This document shows positions 7,386-16,568 of a DNA stretch of 64,000 nt, piece after piece. Source of the DNA: Bradyrhizobium lablabi. Its GTDB lineage: Bacteria > Pseudomonadota > Alphaproteobacteria > Rhizobiales > Xanthobacteraceae. Where the stretch lies: assembly GCF_018129385.1 (NCBI RefSeq), contig NZ_JAFCLN010000010.1:176652-240651 (forward strand), given 5' to 3'. Under the pieces are notes generated by a model. It did not search any database. It was not told the DNA's origin and saw only the letters and a program-made list of their open reading frames with translations. Position 1 is the stretch's first letter; every line of letters begins with the position of its first letter. The translations under genes and the position numbers were made by a program.

Positions 7386-8465
7386 ATGTCCCACGCGCCC
7401 CGTTTCCATCGTCTGGCCGTCAACGACCTTCGCCGTGAATCCAGCGACGCCGTGTCGCTCACCTTCGCGATCCCCGAGGAACTCGCCGACGACTACACCT
7501 TCGCCCCCGGCCAATACCTCACCTTGCGCACCACCATGGACGGCGAGGAAGTCCGCCGTTCCTATTCGATCTGCTCCGGCCCCGACGATGGCGAGCTGCG
7601 CATTGCCGTCAAGAAGGTGGACGGCGGCGCGTTCTCGAGCTGGGCGGCGGATGAACTGAAAACCGGCGACGAACTCGACGTGATGACGCCGACCGGCCGC
7701 TTCGGCGTCGCGCATGCGCCGGATCAGTCGCGGCTCTATGTCGGTTTTGCTGCGGGCTCCGGCATCACGCCGATCCTGTCGATCGTCAAGGGCGTGCTCG
7801 CCCGCGAGCCGCACAGCCGGTTCTTCCTGTTCTACGGCAACCGCTCGACATCAAGCATGATGTTCCTGGAAGCCCTGGAAGAGCTGAAGGACCGCTTCAT
7901 GCAGCGCCTTTCGCTGTTCCATGTCATCTCCGGTGAGGAGCAGGACATTCCGATCCTGCACGGCCGCCTCGATGGCGAAAAGGTGAGGGTGCTGTTGCGC
8001 TCGCTGGTGCCGGCCGCCAGCGTCGATCACGTCTTCATCTGTGGCCCCATGGGGATGAGCGAGGATATCGAAGCGACCTGCCGCGACATCGGCATTGCCG
8101 AGGAGAAGATTCACGTCGAACGCTTCGTGTCCGAATTCGGCGGCAAGCCGCGGCCGAAGAAGATCGTGCCGCCGGGTGCGCCGCCAAAGGCCGTGGCTTC
8201 CTTGACCATCGACGGCAAGCGCCGCGAGGTGCCGGTCGCCGAGGATGAATCCATTCTGGACGCCGCATTGCGCGCGGGTATGGACCTGCCGTTCGCCTGC
8301 AAGGGCGGCATGTGCTCGACCTGCCGCGCCAAACTGGTCGAGGGCGATGCGGCGATGGACGTCAACTATTCGCTGGAGCCGTGGGAGCTGAAGGCGGGCT
8401 TTATCCTGACCTGCCAGGCAAAACCGGTTTCGGAAAAGATCGTGGTCGATTACGATCACGTGTGA
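7386..8465 (+). CDS. paaE: 1,2-phenylacetyl-CoA epoxidase reductase subunit PaaE
   Basis: PaaE passes electrons from NADPH to the epoxidase. The 359-residue protein has an N-terminal FAD-binding ferredoxin-reductase domain (RRSYSICSGP near 56-65, then GFAAGSGITPILSI) and a C-terminal plant-type 2Fe-2S domain with CKGGMCSTC and a final TCQA cysteine. This domain order matches PaaE. The ATG at 7386 is just after the repeat; the longer in-frame extension would translate the repeat and was rejected. Confidence 0.95.
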   Translation: MSHAPRFHRLAVNDLRRESSDAVSLTFAIPEELADDYTFAPGQYLTLRTTMDGEEVRRSYSICSGPDDGELRIAVKKVDGGAFSSWAADELKTGDELDVMTPTGRFGVAHAPDQSRLYVGFAAGSGITPILSIVKGVLAREPHSRFFLFYGNRSTSSMMFLEALEELKDRFMQRLSLFHVISGEEQDIPILHGRLDGEKVRVLLRSLVPAASVDHVFICGPMGMSEDIEATCRDIGIAEEKIHVERFVSEFGGKPRPKKIVPPGAPPKAVASLTIDGKRREVPVAEDESILDAALRAGMDLPFACKGGMCSTCRAKLVEGDAAMDVNYSLEPWELKAGFILTCQAKPVSEKIVVDYDHV

Positions 8466-8467
8466 AA

Positions 8468-8549
8468 CGTCATTCCGGAGCGATCCGAAGCATCGAACCC
8501 GGAATCTCGAGATTCCGGGTCTGGTCCTTCGGACCATCCCGGAATGACG
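8468..8549. repeat. Palindromic repeat, family C copy 2
   Basis: The arms CGTCATTCCGGAGCGAT and CATCCCGGAATGACG surround a short perfect hairpin CCCGGAATCTCGAGATTCCGGG. It lies between paaE and paaI. Confidence 0.87.
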
Positions 8550-8573
8550 GCGAAAATAACAGGGAGACCGCCC

Positions 8574-9032
8574 GTGAACATCAAGGCCACGCTTTCGCCC
8601 GATGACCTCGCGCGTGCCTGCGCCGATGCGATGTGGGCGGAGGACGACGCCAGCCGCGGTCTCGGCATGGAGATTGTCGAAATCAGGCCCGGCCAGGCGA
8701 CGATGACCATGACGGTGCGGCCGGAAATGGTGAACGGCCAGCGCATCGCCCATGGCGGCTTCATCTTCACGCTCGCCGATTCCGCCTTTGCCTTTGCCTG
8801 CAATAGCCACAACGACCGCGCGGTGGCCGCGCACAACGACATCACCTTCATCCGGCCGGGCAAGCTTGGCGACAAGCTGGTCGCCACCGCGCGCGAAGTC
8901 TCGCGCAGCGGGCGCTCGGGCATCTACGATGTGCAGGTCACCGCCAACGGCGTGGTGATCGCGGAATTTCGCGGCCATTCCCGCACCATCGGCGGGACAT
9001 GGCTACCAACGGAAGCAGGCAACAAGAAATAA
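8574..9032 (+). CDS. paaI: Hydroxyphenylacetyl-CoA thioesterase PaaI
   Basis: PaaI is a hot-dog-fold thioesterase that releases dead-end CoA esters during phenylacetate catabolism. The motif NGQRIAHGGFIFTLADSAFAF contains the conserved Asn/HGG and the catalytic Asp. The GTG at 8574 is chosen over the ATG at 8544 because AGGGAG lies eight bases upstream and the earlier ATG sits in the tail of the repeat. Length from there is 152 residues. It is followed closely by paaK. Confidence 0.92.
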   Translation: MNIKATLSPDDLARACADAMWAEDDASRGLGMEIVEIRPGQATMTMTVRPEMVNGQRIAHGGFIFTLADSAFAFACNSHNDRAVAAHNDITFIRPGKLGDKLVATAREVSRSGRSGIYDVQVTANGVVIAEFRGHSRTIGGTWLPTEAGNKK

Positions 9033-9067
9033 GAAAAACAACAAAACGATCCAGAGGGAACGCAAGA

Positions 9068-10399
9068 ATGGCTTCGAGCAAGCTGGCAGTGAAGGACGGC
9101 GGCTATCGCCCCGAGATGGACGATGCCGAGCGCGCCTCGCGCGACGAGATCATGGCGCTACAGATCAGGCGCCTCGGCTGGTCGCTGAAGCACGCCTACG
9201 ACAATGTCGCGCATTACAAGAAGGCCTTTGACGCCGCCGGCGTGCATCCCTCCGACTTCAGGCAGCTTTCCGATCTCGCCAAATTTCCGTTCACGGTCAA
9301 AACCGACCTGCGGGACAATTATCCCTTCAATATGTTCGCCGTGCCCCGAGAAAAGCTGGTGCGCGTGCACGCGTCCTCCGGCACCACGGGCAAGCCGATC
9401 GTGGTCGGCTACACCCGGGCCGATATCGACGTGTGGTCCGACGTGATGGCGCGCTCGATCCGCGCTGCGGGCGGGCGCACCGGCATGATCATGCACAATG
9501 CCTATGGCTATGGTCTGTTCACCGGCGGCTTGGGGGCGCATTACGGCGCTGAAAGGCTCGGCTGCACGGTGGTGCCGGTGTCCGGCGGCATGACCGAACG
9601 GCAGGTGCAGCTCATCAACGATTTTCGCCCCGACATCATCACGGTGACGCCGAGCTACATGCTGGCCATCCTCGACGAGTTCAGGAAGCAAAAGCTCGAT
9701 CCGCGAAAGTCGTCGCTCAAGTTTGGCATCTTCGGTGCCGAGCCCTGGACCAACGCGATGCGCGCCGAGATCGAGCAGGCCTTCGACATGGACGCCACCG
9801 ACATCTACGGCCTCTCCGAAGTGATCGGCCCGGGCGTGGCGCAGGAATGCGTGGAAACCAAGGACGGCCTGCACATCTGGGAAGACCATTTTTACCCCGA
9901 GGTCATCGACCCCGAGACCGGAAAAGTGCTGCCCGACGGCGAGAAGGGCGAGCTTGTCTTCACCTCGCTCACCAAGGAAGCTTTTCCGATCATCCGCTAC
10001 CGCACCCGCGATCTCACGCGGCTGTTGCCGGGCACCGCGCGGCCGGGCATGCGGCGGATGGAAAAAGTCACGGGACGCTCCGACGACATGATCATTTTGC
10101 GCGGCGTCAACGTTTTCCCGACCCAGATCGAGGAGGCGCTGCTGGCGACCGACTGGTGCGGCGGCCACTTCATCATCGAGCTCACGCGCGAAGGCCGCAT
10201 GGACGAGATGACCGTACTCGCCGAAGCCCGCCCCGAGCATTGGGACGGCAGCGGCTTGACCGCCCACACCGAGAAGGTTGCGGCCTTCATCAAGAACACC
10301 ATCGGCATTTCGGCAAAGATCCGCGCCGTGGCCCCGGAAACCCTCGAACGCTCGCTCGGCAAGGCAAAACGGGTGTTCGACAAGCGGCCGAAAGGCTAA
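9068..10399 (+). CDS. paaK: Phenylacetate-CoA ligase PaaK
   Basis: PaaK activates phenylacetate with ATP and coenzyme A, the first step of the pathway. The 443-residue protein has the adenylate-forming motif SSGTTGKPIVVGYT near residues 102-115, the DIYGLSEVIGPG motif near 245, and YRTRDLTRLLPG toward the C-terminal subdomain. AGAGGGA lies about ten bases before the ATG. It lies 35 bases after paaI in the same operon. The later beta-oxidation genes (paaF, G, H, J, Z) are not in this window. Confidence 0.96.
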   Translation: MASSKLAVKDGGYRPEMDDAERASRDEIMALQIRRLGWSLKHAYDNVAHYKKAFDAAGVHPSDFRQLSDLAKFPFTVKTDLRDNYPFNMFAVPREKLVRVHASSGTTGKPIVVGYTRADIDVWSDVMARSIRAAGGRTGMIMHNAYGYGLFTGGLGAHYGAERLGCTVVPVSGGMTERQVQLINDFRPDIITVTPSYMLAILDEFRKQKLDPRKSSLKFGIFGAEPWTNAMRAEIEQAFDMDATDIYGLSEVIGPGVAQECVETKDGLHIWEDHFYPEVIDPETGKVLPDGEKGELVFTSLTKEAFPIIRYRTRDLTRLLPGTARPGMRRMEKVTGRSDDMIILRGVNVFPTQIEEALLATDWCGGHFIIELTREGRMDEMTVLAEARPEHWDGSGLTAHTEKVAAFIKNTIGISAKIRAVAPETLERSLGKAKRVFDKRPKG

Positions 10400-10427
10400 T
10401 GTCATATCTTCATGCAAGGATGCGCTC

Positions 10428-11954
10428 ATGTCCCATCTATCGCGCCGTGACATCCTGAAATCGTCGGCCGGTCTTGCAGCCGGCACGGTCCTTCCCTCGC
10501 TTGGAGGCGTGACGTCAGCCATGGCCAATCCCAGCTCAATGTCCGCCACCGAAATCGTCGCCGCCATCAAGGACAAGAAGGTCAAGGCCATCGACGTGAC
10601 CAGGGCTGCAATCGCACGCGCCGAACAGGTCAGGGACCTCAATGCGCTGATTATCCTGAACAAGGATCCTGCGACCGCGGCGGCCGCCGAGATTGATGAG
10701 GGTTCACGCGGCCCGCTGCCGCTGGCCGGTCTTCCGATCGTCGTCAAGGACAACATCAACACCGCTGATATGCCGACGTCCGCCGGTACCCCTGCGTTGC
10801 AGAAGGCGCAACCGAACCGCAATGCGCCGTCACTGGAAAGGCTGTTGAAGGCCGGCGTTGTCATGATCGGCAAGGCCAATATGCATGAGATGGCATTCGG
10901 CATCACCAGCACCAACCTCGCGTCCTTCGCAGGTCCGGTCAAAAACCCCTATGACAAGACGCGGATTCCCGGCGGCTCCTCCGGCGGGACGGCGGCGGCG
11001 ATCGCCGCCGGCATCGTCACTTGCGGACTGGGATCCGACACCGGCGGTTCGACCCGGGTGCCCGCCGCGCTGTGCGGCGTCGTGGGATTGCGGCCGTCGG
11101 TCGGCAATGGCGGCGCCGAGCGCCGTTATGACGACAAGAATCTCGTGGTGCCGATCAGCCATACCCGCGACACCGTCGGCCCGATGGGCCGCACGGTCGC
11201 CGACGTAGCGCTGCTCGATTCCGTCATCACCGCGACGCCGATGGCGAAGGCCGAGCCGCTCAGCGGCAAGCGTTTCGGCATTCCTGCGGCTTTCTGGAGC
11301 GGGCTTGACCGCGACCTCGAAACCGTGACCAGGGCGGCGCGCGAAAAGCTCGCTGCTGCCGGCGCGGTTCTGGTCGATGTGGACATGCCCGCCCTGTTCG
11401 AACTCAATGCGAAGGTATCGTTCCCGGTCGCGCTGCACGAGCCGATCGCCGACATTCCGGCCTATCTTTCGGCGTCCGGCATCACCGACGTCACGCTGGC
11501 CGATATTGCAGGCAAGATCGCCAGCCCCGACGTCAAGGGCGCGTTCGACGCCATCACCGCCGACGCCTTTGGCGGCCAATATCAGGACGCCATCACGGTG
11601 CATCGGCCGGCGCTACAGAAAATGTATGCGGCCTATTTCCGCGACAACAATCTGGACGCCATCCTGTTTCCGACGACTATTGCGCCCGCGCCGCCGATCG
11701 ATGCGGAAAAGGGCTCCGGCGAGATGTCGATCAATGGCGGCGCACCGGTGCCGACCTTCAACACGATGCTCCGCAACACCGATCCCGGCAGCAATGCCGG
11801 CCTGCCCGGCCTGTCGCTCTATGCCGGGATGACGCCGGCCGGTCTCCCGGTCGGTCTCGAGATCGACGGTCCGGTCGGCAGCGACGCCAGGCTGCTGGGG
11901 CTCGGCATGTCGATCGAAGCCATTTTGGGCTCGGCGCCGCCACCGAAGATCTAG
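10428..11954 (+). CDS. Amidase, probably Tat-exported
   Basis: This 508-residue protein of the amidase-signature family hydrolyses an amide bond with a Ser-cisSer-Lys triad. The lysine is in VVKDN, the cis-serine in GGSSGG, and the nucleophile in GSDTGGSTR. The N-terminus SRRDILKSSAGLAAG is a twin-arginine signal, so export to the periplasm is likely. AAGGA lies nine bases before the ATG. It lies 28 bases after paaK, so it may be co-transcribed and could supply arylacetates from amides such as phenylacetamide. That link is inferred from position only. Confidence 0.85.
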   Translation: MSHLSRRDILKSSAGLAAGTVLPSLGGVTSAMANPSSMSATEIVAAIKDKKVKAIDVTRAAIARAEQVRDLNALIILNKDPATAAAAEIDEGSRGPLPLAGLPIVVKDNINTADMPTSAGTPALQKAQPNRNAPSLERLLKAGVVMIGKANMHEMAFGITSTNLASFAGPVKNPYDKTRIPGGSSGGTAAAIAAGIVTCGLGSDTGGSTRVPAALCGVVGLRPSVGNGGAERRYDDKNLVVPISHTRDTVGPMGRTVADVALLDSVITATPMAKAEPLSGKRFGIPAAFWSGLDRDLETVTRAAREKLAAAGAVLVDVDMPALFELNAKVSFPVALHEPIADIPAYLSASGITDVTLADIAGKIASPDVKGAFDAITADAFGGQYQDAITVHRPALQKMYAAYFRDNNLDAILFPTTIAPAPPIDAEKGSGEMSINGGAPVPTFNTMLRNTDPGSNAGLPGLSLYAGMTPAGLPVGLEIDGPVGSDARLLGLGMSIEAILGSAPPPKI

Positions 11955-12007
11955 GCTTGTTTCAGGCCTGGAGCGAGTTTACCGCAAGCAGTGGAAAGGC
12001 TAGGTAA

Positions 12008-12110
12008 CCTCATGGTGAGGAGCCTGCGCAGCAGGCGTCTCGAACCATTGAGGCCCCGCTGTGGCCTTCATCCTTCGAGACGCGCGCTGTGCGCGCTCCT
12101 CAGGATGAGG
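12008..12110. repeat. Palindromic repeat, family A copy 4
   Basis: This is a variant copy: CCTCATGGTGAGGAGC with GTCTCGAACCATTGAGG on the left, and CATCCTTCGAGACGCG with GCTCCTCAGGATGAGG on the right. Confidence 0.85.
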
Positions 12111-12126
12111 GTCTGGGATTGCTGTG

Positions 12127-13146
12127 ATGAATATCGCTCGCCGGACTGATGTCCGACCCGTTACCGTCGACGCGCGCTGCGTTCGCTTGCTCGCGAAGGC
12201 TGAAAATCCGGCCGCAATCGAGCCACTCGTCGAGCGTCATAAGCTGTCGCGCGGCGAGAACGACCTGCTGATCGAGATCAAGGCCGCCGCCGTCAATCCC
12301 TCCGACGTCAAGGCCGCCACCGGCCTGATGCCCTACGCCGTTTTCCCGCGCACCTCCGGCCGCGACTATGCCGGCGTCGTGCTCGATGGCCCCTCCGATT
12401 GGATTGGCCGCGAGGTGTTTGGCTCCTCCGGCGATCTCGGCATCCGCCGCGACGGCACCCACGCCACGCACCTCGTGGTCGAGCGCGCGGCTGTGGTCGA
12501 AAAGCCGAAGAGCATCTCGTGGGAGGAGGCGGCCGGCATCGGCGTTCCCTTCGTCACCGCGATGGAAGGCCTGCGCCGCGCCGGCATGCCCAAACCCGGC
12601 GAGACGGTTCTCGTGATGGGCGTCAACGGCAAGGTCGGTCAGGCGGCGGTGCAGATCGCAACCTGGCACGGCGCCCGCGCCATCGGCGTGGTGCGCAAGG
12701 CGGAAAGCTATCAAGGCCACAGCAGTTCGCCGGTCGAGGTGATCGACGCCTCCACCACCGACGTCGCCACGCGCGTGCGCGAATCGACATCCGGCAAGGG
12801 CGCCGACATCGTCTACAACACCGTGGGCGATCCCTATTTCCAGGCCGCCCACAAATCGCTGGCGCTGCGCGGCCGCCAGATCCTGATCGCCGCCGTCGAC
12901 CGCATCGTGCAGTTCAATATCCTGGAATTTTACCGCGGCCAGCACACTTATGTCGGCATCGACACGCTCGGCTTGTCCTCGGTCGCAACCGGCGATGTCT
13001 TGCGCGAGCTCGGCCCGGGGTTTGCGGGCGGGCACCTGAAACCGTTTCCGATCAAGGCGAGCGCGATCTATCCGCTGGAACAAGCGAAGAATGCTTTTGT
13101 TGCTGTAGCAGGCTCCTCACGCGACCGCGTGATCCTGCGGCCGTGA
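12127..13146 (+). CDS. Zinc-type alcohol dehydrogenase-like / quinone oxidoreductase
   Basis: This 339-residue medium-chain dehydrogenase/reductase has an N-terminal GroES-like domain (AAAVNPSDVKAATG near 56-69) and a Rossmann domain with VLVMGVNGKVGQAAVQIA near 161-178. It lacks the zinc-ligand cysteines of classical alcohol dehydrogenases, so an NADPH-dependent quinone-oxidoreductase type is more likely. Translation may start at the ATG (12127) or at the GTG just before it. Its substrate is unknown, and it is flanked by repeats on both sides. Confidence 0.8.
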   Translation: MNIARRTDVRPVTVDARCVRLLAKAENPAAIEPLVERHKLSRGENDLLIEIKAAAVNPSDVKAATGLMPYAVFPRTSGRDYAGVVLDGPSDWIGREVFGSSGDLGIRRDGTHATHLVVERAAVVEKPKSISWEEAAGIGVPFVTAMEGLRRAGMPKPGETVLVMGVNGKVGQAAVQIATWHGARAIGVVRKAESYQGHSSSPVEVIDASTTDVATRVRESTSGKGADIVYNTVGDPYFQAAHKSLALRGRQILIAAVDRIVQFNILEFYRGQHTYVGIDTLGLSSVATGDVLRELGPGFAGGHLKPFPIKASAIYPLEQAKNAFVAVAGSSRDRVILRP

Positions 13147-13154
13147 TAATTCAC

Positions 13155-13239
13155 CGTCATTGCGAGGAGCGAAGCGACGAAGCAATCCAGCTTTCTTGTA
13201 GCGGCAGAGCTGGATCGCTTCGCTTCGCTCGCAATGACG
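13155..13239. repeat. Palindromic repeat, family B copy 2
   Basis: CGTCATTGCGAGGAGCGAAG pairs with CTTCGCTTCGCTCGCAATGA, and AAGCAATCCAGCTT pairs with AGCTGGATCGCTT. It is closely similar to the copy between paaD and paaE. Confidence 0.88.
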
Positions 13240-13255
13240 GGTAGGTAGGAACACC

Positions 13256-14311
13256 ATGGAATCCACCCAGATCGTCATCCTCGCAGCCCTCGCCATCGGC
13301 CTGATCTACGGATCGGTTGGCCTGCTCAGCGGCTTCTGCATGATGAGCAGCATGCGCGGCTGGCTGGCGGACGGCGACGGGCGGCTGGTGCGCACCTATG
13401 CGCTCGCGATGGGGGCGGCGATTGCGGCCTCGCAGATTCTGGCCGCGGCCGGCCTGGTCGATCTCTCGAAGTCGATCTATCTCCAGCCGTCTTTCTCGGC
13501 ACCCGTCATGTTCCTCGGCGGCATGTTGTTCGGCTACGGCATGGTGCTGTCGAACGGCTGCGGCTCGCGCGCGCTGGTGCTGCTTGGCCGGGGCAATCTG
13601 CGCTCGCTCGTCGTCGTCATCATCCTGGCGATCTTTGCGCAGATGACGCTGAAGGGCCTGATCGCGCCGGCGCGCATTGCCATGGTCGGCGCATCGCAGA
13701 CCACGGCGGCCACGAATTCGCTGCCGGCGCTGCTGGCTTCCCTCGGCCTCGGCGCCGTCGGTGCCCGCATGATCGCCGCCTCGGTCATCGCCGCGGCGCT
13801 GATCATCTTCGCCTTCGCCTACGGCCCGTTCCGCCAATCGCCCGGACAGATGTTGGCCGGCATTGTCATGGGGCTTTTGATCGCCGGCGGCTGGTACGCC
13901 ACCGGCTATCTCGGCGCCGACGATTTCAATCCGGTGCCGGTCACTTCGCTGACCTTCATCGCGCCGATCGCGGATGCGCTGCAATACATGATGCTGTCGA
14001 CCGGCTCGACGCTCAATTTCGGCATCGTCACCGTGTTCGGCGTGTTTGCCGGAAGCCTCGTCACGGCGCTATCCACCGGCCGCTTCCATCTCGAAGGCTA
14101 TTCCTCGCCGCGCCACATGCTGCGCTCGGCGGGCGGCGCGGCGCTGATGGGCGCCGGCGGCGTGATGGCGTTCGGCTGCTCGATCGGGCAGGGGTTGACG
14201 GGCCTGTCGACGCTGGCGCTGGCTTCCTTCATCGCGGTCGCCGGCATCATGCTCGGCACCTCCGCGGGCCTGCGCGGCGCGCTGCGGGTGCGGCCACTGG
14301 CGACGGCCTAA
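13256..14311 (+). CDS. YeeE/YedE family transporter
   Basis: This 351-residue polytopic membrane protein matches the YeeE/YedE family, some members of which import thiosulfate or other sulfur compounds. Two half-repeats carry the characteristic cysteine motifs: LSGFCMMSSMRGW and SNGCGSRALVLLGRGNLRSL in the first half, FGCSIGQGLTGLS in the second. Several hydrophobic helices are visible. AGGA lies seven bases before the ATG. No adjacent sulfur-carrier gene is seen. The nearest sulfur-linked neighbour is the OsmC fusion on the other strand. Confidence 0.85.
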   Translation: MESTQIVILAALAIGLIYGSVGLLSGFCMMSSMRGWLADGDGRLVRTYALAMGAAIAASQILAAAGLVDLSKSIYLQPSFSAPVMFLGGMLFGYGMVLSNGCGSRALVLLGRGNLRSLVVVIILAIFAQMTLKGLIAPARIAMVGASQTTAATNSLPALLASLGLGAVGARMIAASVIAAALIIFAFAYGPFRQSPGQMLAGIVMGLLIAGGWYATGYLGADDFNPVPVTSLTFIAPIADALQYMMLSTGSTLNFGIVTVFGVFAGSLVTALSTGRFHLEGYSSPRHMLRSAGGAALMGAGGVMAFGCSIGQGLTGLSTLALASFIAVAGIMLGTSAGLRGALRVRPLATA

Positions 14312-14317
14312 CTCCAG

Positions 14318-14438
14318 CGTCGTCCCGGCGAACGCCGGGACCCATACGCCGCGGCCTTAATGGCTTGCGGGCGGTACTGATGGCCTTTTCCAATCGACAG
14401 CACAACGCGGTATGGGTCCCTGCGTTCGCAGGGACGAC
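14318..14438. repeat. Palindromic repeat, family D copy 1
   Basis: CGTCGTCCCGGCGAACGCCG begins the element and CCCTGCGTTCGCAGGGACGAC ends it, with GGGACCCATA and TATGGGTCCC inside. Confidence 0.87.
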
Positions 14439-14449
14439 AGCTAAAATAC

Positions 14450-15673
14450 TCACTCCGCCGCTTTCGTCACGATCCTGATTTCCGACGTCAGCGTGCGATG
14501 CACCGGGCACTTGTCGGCGATCTCCATCAGCCGCTTGCGTTGATCCGCGTCGAGTTCGCCCTCGATGCCGATCACCCGGTCGATCTGGTCGAGCTTGCCG
14601 TCGCGCGTCTCGCATTCCTCGCAATCCTTCGCGTAGATCTTGCTGTGCCTCAGCGTCACCGTGACGCGGTCCATCGGCAATTTCTTCAGGTCGGCATACA
14701 TCCGCATGGTCATCGAGGTGCAGGCGCCAAGCCCGGCGAGCAGGAAATCATAGGGGCCGGGACCGGTATCTTCGCCGCCGGCCGCCTTCGGCTCGTCGGC
14801 AAGCATCCGGTGCGGGCCGACCGCGACCGTCTGCTGGAACTTGCTGTTGCGGGTCTCGCGCACCACCACCTGACGCGGCGCTTCTTCCGAGGCCGTGGCG
14901 GCCTCCGGCGCTACGGGCTCGATATAACGCTCGGCCCAGGCCGCGATCACGTCGGCGACATAGGTCGAATCGCTGCGCTGGCTGATGAGATGATCGATGC
15001 CTTGCAGCGAGATGAAGCTTTTCGGATGTTTTGCGGCGAGGAAAATCCTGGTGGCGTTCTCTATGCCGACGGTGTCGTCGGTCGGCGAATGCATCACCAG
15101 CAGCGCCTTGTGCAGCTTGCCGACCTGCTCCATCAGTTTCTGCTCGGCGATGTCGTCGAGGAATTCGCGCTTGATGTGGAACGGCCGCCCGGCCAGTTGC
15201 ACCTCCACCTTGCCCTGCGCGCGGATATCCTCGATCCGGTCCTTGAAGAAATGCGTGACATGCGCGGGATCGGACGGCGCTTCCAGCGTCACCACCGCTT
15301 TCGCATCCGGAATTTTTCCAGCCGCCGCGAGGATCGCCGCGCCGCCCAGGCTGTGCCCGATCAGGATTGCTGGCGCCATCCGGGTCTTGCGCAGATGATC
15401 GGCGGCCAGCACGAGGTCGGCGACGTTCGACGAAAAGGTCGAATTGGCGAATTCGCCGCCGCTGCCGCCGAGCCCGGTGAAATCGAACCGCAGCACCGCG
15501 ATGCCCTTGGCCGCGAGCGCAGCGGAAATGCGCCGCGCCGCCAGCACATCCTTGCCGCAGGTAAAGCAATGCGCAAACAGCGCATAGGCCGCGACTGGCC
15601 CGTCCGGCGTATCCAGCGCTGCGGCGAGCGGGTGTCCTTCCGAGCTTGCGAATTGAAAGCGTTCAGTCGGCAC
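14450..15673 (-). CDS. Bifunctional alpha/beta hydrolase / OsmC family protein
   Basis: This 407-residue protein joins two domains. Residues 1-250 are an alpha/beta hydrolase with oxyanion region FAHCFTCGKD and nucleophile elbow GHSLGG. Residues 270-407 are an OsmC-like domain with its two reactive cysteines in LGACTSMTMRMYADL and DKCPVHRTL. OsmC domains reduce organic hydroperoxides. The fusion suggests that a lipid or ester hydroperoxide is handled by both domains. The GTG at 15673 has GGAG seven bases upstream; the ORF extends 48 bases further without a better start. The fusion recurs in other bacteria, as far as I recall. Confidence 0.88.
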   Translation of the reverse strand: MPTERFQFASSEGHPLAAALDTPDGPVAAYALFAHCFTCGKDVLAARRISAALAAKGIAVLRFDFTGLGGSGGEFANSTFSSNVADLVLAADHLRKTRMAPAILIGHSLGGAAILAAAGKIPDAKAVVTLEAPSDPAHVTHFFKDRIEDIRAQGKVEVQLAGRPFHIKREFLDDIAEQKLMEQVGKLHKALLVMHSPTDDTVGIENATRIFLAAKHPKSFISLQGIDHLISQRSDSTYVADVIAAWAERYIEPVAPEAATASEEAPRQVVVRETRNSKFQQTVAVGPHRMLADEPKAAGGEDTGPGPYDFLLAGLGACTSMTMRMYADLKKLPMDRVTVTLRHSKIYAKDCEECETRDGKLDQIDRVIGIEGELDADQRKRLMEIADKCPVHRTLTSEIRIVTKAAE

Positions 15674-15724
15674 GGATGATCTCCTTATTGTCCGCGTCAC
15701 GGGCCGATCCCGGCCATCCACGTC

Positions 15725-15847
15725 GCGTCGTCCCTGCGAACGCAGGGACCCATAACCACCGGCGCCAGTTTTGCGATCGCGTCGGGCTACATCGCTTCAA
15801 TCGAGAGCACAACGCGGTATGGGTCCCTGCGTTCGCAGGGACGACGC
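15725..15847. repeat. Palindromic repeat, family D copy 2
   Basis: The arms GCGTCGTCCCTGCGAACGCA and TGCGTTCGCAGGGACGACGC flank a poorly paired centre. It separates the OsmC fusion from the molybdopterin oxidoreductase gene. Confidence 0.87.
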
Positions 15848-15893
15848 CAATTGTGGATGCCCGGGACAAGCCCCGGCCATGACGGATACTACC

Positions 15894-16559
15894 TCAATCC
15901 CCCGAATAGCGCTCTTCCTTCCAGGGATCGCCGCGGTTGTGATAGCCGCGCACTTCCCAATAGCCGGGCTTGTCTTCGGTCAGGAATTCGATGGCCTGGA
16001 GCCACTTTGCGCTCTTCCAAAAATAAAGATGCGGCACCACCAGGCGCACCGGCCCGCCATGTTCGACATCGAGCGGCTTGCCCGACCAGCTATGCGCGAG
16101 CAGCGCATCCTCGGCGGCAAAGTCTTCCAGTGCAACATTGGTAGTGTAGCCGTCATAGGAATGCAGCACCACGAAGCGGGCGTCGTCATGCGGCTGGCAG
16201 GCCATCAACAGGTCGTGCGTGGCGAGACCTTCCCACTGATTGTCGTAACGCGACCATGTGGTGACGCAATGGATGTCGGAAACGAATTGCGTCTGCGGCT
16301 GTGCCGTGAACTCGGCAAAGGTCCAGAACACCGGATTGTCCACCGCGCCGTAGACATCCAGCCGCCATCGCTCGCGCGGGATTTCCGGCATCAAGCCGAG
16401 GTCGAGCACCGGCCAGTCGCGCGTCAGATGCTGTCCCGGCGGCAGGCGCTGCTCCTCGGGGCGCGCGATCTTGCCGGTGAGGAATTTTCCTTCCCGTGCC
16501 CAGCGCTGCTTGCTGCGCGTCAGCTTGCTGTCGGGCGGCGGTTCGTTCTCGTCAGTCAT
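15894..16559 (-). CDS. Sulfite-oxidase-like molybdopterin-binding oxidoreductase
   Basis: This 221-residue protein has the sulfite-oxidase-type molybdopterin fold. The likely molybdenum-ligating cysteine is in SDIHCVTTWSRYDNQW near residue 97. Other fold motifs are VLHSYDGYTTN and HGGPVRLVVPHLYFWKSAKW. It lacks an obvious signal peptide and a haem domain, unlike classical sulfite oxidase, and resembles small YedY/MsrP-like cytoplasmic homologues. The gene lies nine bases after the MFS transporter stop on the same strand, so the two are likely co-transcribed. Substrate unknown. Confidence 0.8.
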   Translation of the reverse strand: MTDENEPPPDSKLTRSKQRWAREGKFLTGKIARPEEQRLPPGQHLTRDWPVLDLGLMPEIPRERWRLDVYGAVDNPVFWTFAEFTAQPQTQFVSDIHCVTTWSRYDNQWEGLATHDLLMACQPHDDARFVVLHSYDGYTTNVALEDFAAEDALLAHSWSGKPLDVEHGGPVRLVVPHLYFWKSAKWLQAIEFLTEDKPGYWEVRGYHNRGDPWKEERYSGD

Positions 16560-16568
16560 AGGTGCTCG

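Noticed and set aside
9158..10942. 594-codon open frame on the minus strand
   Set aside because: It is antisense to paaK and the Tat-exported amidase and has no protein-like features.
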